A stretch of 64,000 nucleotides of DNA from Burkholderiaceae bacterium (GTDB lineage Bacteria > Pseudomonadota > Gammaproteobacteria > Burkholderiales > Burkholderiaceae_C): contig JAHCKM010000003.1 in the NCBI GenBank assembly GCA_026125795.1, forward strand, positions 62,001-126,000, in the 5' to 3' direction. Each line of letters opens with the position of its first letter. Position 1 is the stretch's first letter. The position numbers were made by a program, and so were the translations under genes. Under the pieces are notes generated by a model. The model was not told where the DNA came from. It did not search any database and was given only the letters and a program-made list of their open reading frames with translations. This document shows positions 63,530-64,000 of the stretch, one piece after another.

Positions 63530-63676
63530 TTCGCGGCGAGGGTAACAAAGCCACGCCGGCCGCACGGCGCGTGCGGGCATCGCGGCGGGGCCGCGTCCCC
63601 GTTTCAAGCGGGGATACTGCCCCAGCCGTCGAGCACCGCGGTGGCATGATCGCGGCGCCAGGTTTCGCAAGTCTTC

Positions 63677-64000
63677 ATGGATGCCCCCGTCAATCCGCTG
63701 CTGACCGTCTGGGACGCGCCTTTCGGCCTGCCGCCTTTCGAGTCGGTGCGGCCCGAGCACTTCAAGCCGGCCTTCGAGCGCGGCATGCGCGAGCACCGCG
63801 TCGAGTTGGCCCGGATCGGCGCACAGGCCGATGCGCCGACCTTTCACAACACGATGGCGGCGTTCGACGCGTCGGGCCGCTTGTTGTCGCGCGTGGAGTC
63901 GTTGTTCCACAACCTGGCGGCATCGGCCACCAGCGATGCGCTGCAGGCGGTGCAGCGCGAGATGGCGGCGCCGCTGGCCGCGCACTGGAGTGCGGTGTAC
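63677..64000 (+). CDS. prlC: Oligopeptidase A (M3 family), N-terminal 108 residues
   Basis: The frame begins MDAPVNPLLTVWDAPFGLPP and continues FESVRPEHFKPAFERGMREH and FHNLAASATSDALQAVQREM. This matches the N-terminus of oligopeptidase A/PrlC metallopeptidases. The HExxH zinc motif would lie outside the window, so the gene is partial at its 3' end. Confidence 0.88.
   Translation, partial: MDAPVNPLLTVWDAPFGLPPFESVRPEHFKPAFERGMREHRVELARIGAQADAPTFHNTMAAFDASGRLLSRVESLFHNLAASATSDALQAVQREMAAPLAAHWSAVY

Overview
The window is 64 kb of very GC-rich, gene-dense DNA with overlapping start and stop codons and strong third-position G/C bias. Gene content points to a betaproteobacterium of the order Burkholderiales, probably of the Rubrivivax/Leptothrix/Methylibium type. 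The evidence is prfB with its programmed frameshift, a recJ/phosphoglycerate-mutase-like pair, lolC-lolD-lolE, PHA/fatty-acid style acyl-CoA ligases, and a GC-rich intergenic repeat family typical of that order. This placement is inference. No rRNA, tRNA, CRISPR array, insertion sequence or phage gene was seen.

Layout. (1) Positions 1-11770 hold sodium/solute symporter signalling and transport. A symporter-histidine kinase fusion has a 65-residue membrane partner, a single-domain response regulator and a membrane PAS/pseudokinase protein cut by the window edge. On the other strand are a DUF4212 subunit, a VC_2705-type symporter and a cNMP-CBS-nucleotidyltransferase (DUF294) protein. prfB lies between the two halves. 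(2) 11842-19288 is a ten-gene Mrp-type cation/proton antiporter operon of unusual layout, with the MrpA C-terminal part as its own gene and three antiporter-like subunits. (3) 19359-23050 carries a CaCA exchanger and a P2-type ATPase that overlap. (4) 23202-24791 has small conserved proteins. (5) 24816-29829 is a trehalose locus: a GH15 hydrolase divergent from otsA (with a membrane sensor-like N-terminus) and otsB. (6) 29907-36590 holds a MarR regulator, an OmpA-like lipoprotein, a DUF5985 pair, a hydrolase, an acetyltransferase, an acyl-CoA synthetase and a class V aminotransferase. (7) 36728-39385 is a DUF6502-DUF5666 operon behind a clear promoter and palindromic operator. (8) 39517-48328 is mostly housekeeping: Tas, YbaK, PCuAC, PlsY, RidA, YciO, RNase AM, a sugar dehydrogenase, RecJ and a phosphoglycerate-mutase-like protein. 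(9) 48398-53861 has LolCDE, an aspartic protease, YajQ and MurB. (10) 53942-58711 has a hybrid kinase with an oxidoreductase-like partner and a Ser/Thr kinase. (11) 58840-64000 has a second acyl-CoA ligase, DUF924, a small GNAT, a prolyl oligopeptidase and the start of oligopeptidase A.

How the parts fit. Much of the first 23 kb concerns Na+, H+ and Ca2+ gradients: Na+-coupled uptake, Na+/H+ exchange and Ca2+ export. Two proteins of the nucleic-acid/nucleotidyl type sit beside the symporters and sensors (DUF294 directly; an exonuclease by inference beyond the edge). This recurrent but functionally unexplained association is the best candidate here for an undescribed system. Other notable points are a membrane-tethered trehalose-phosphate synthase, two in-frame GC-rich palindromic insertions in conserved enzymes or signalling domains, and a possible AUC start codon in the Mrp operon.
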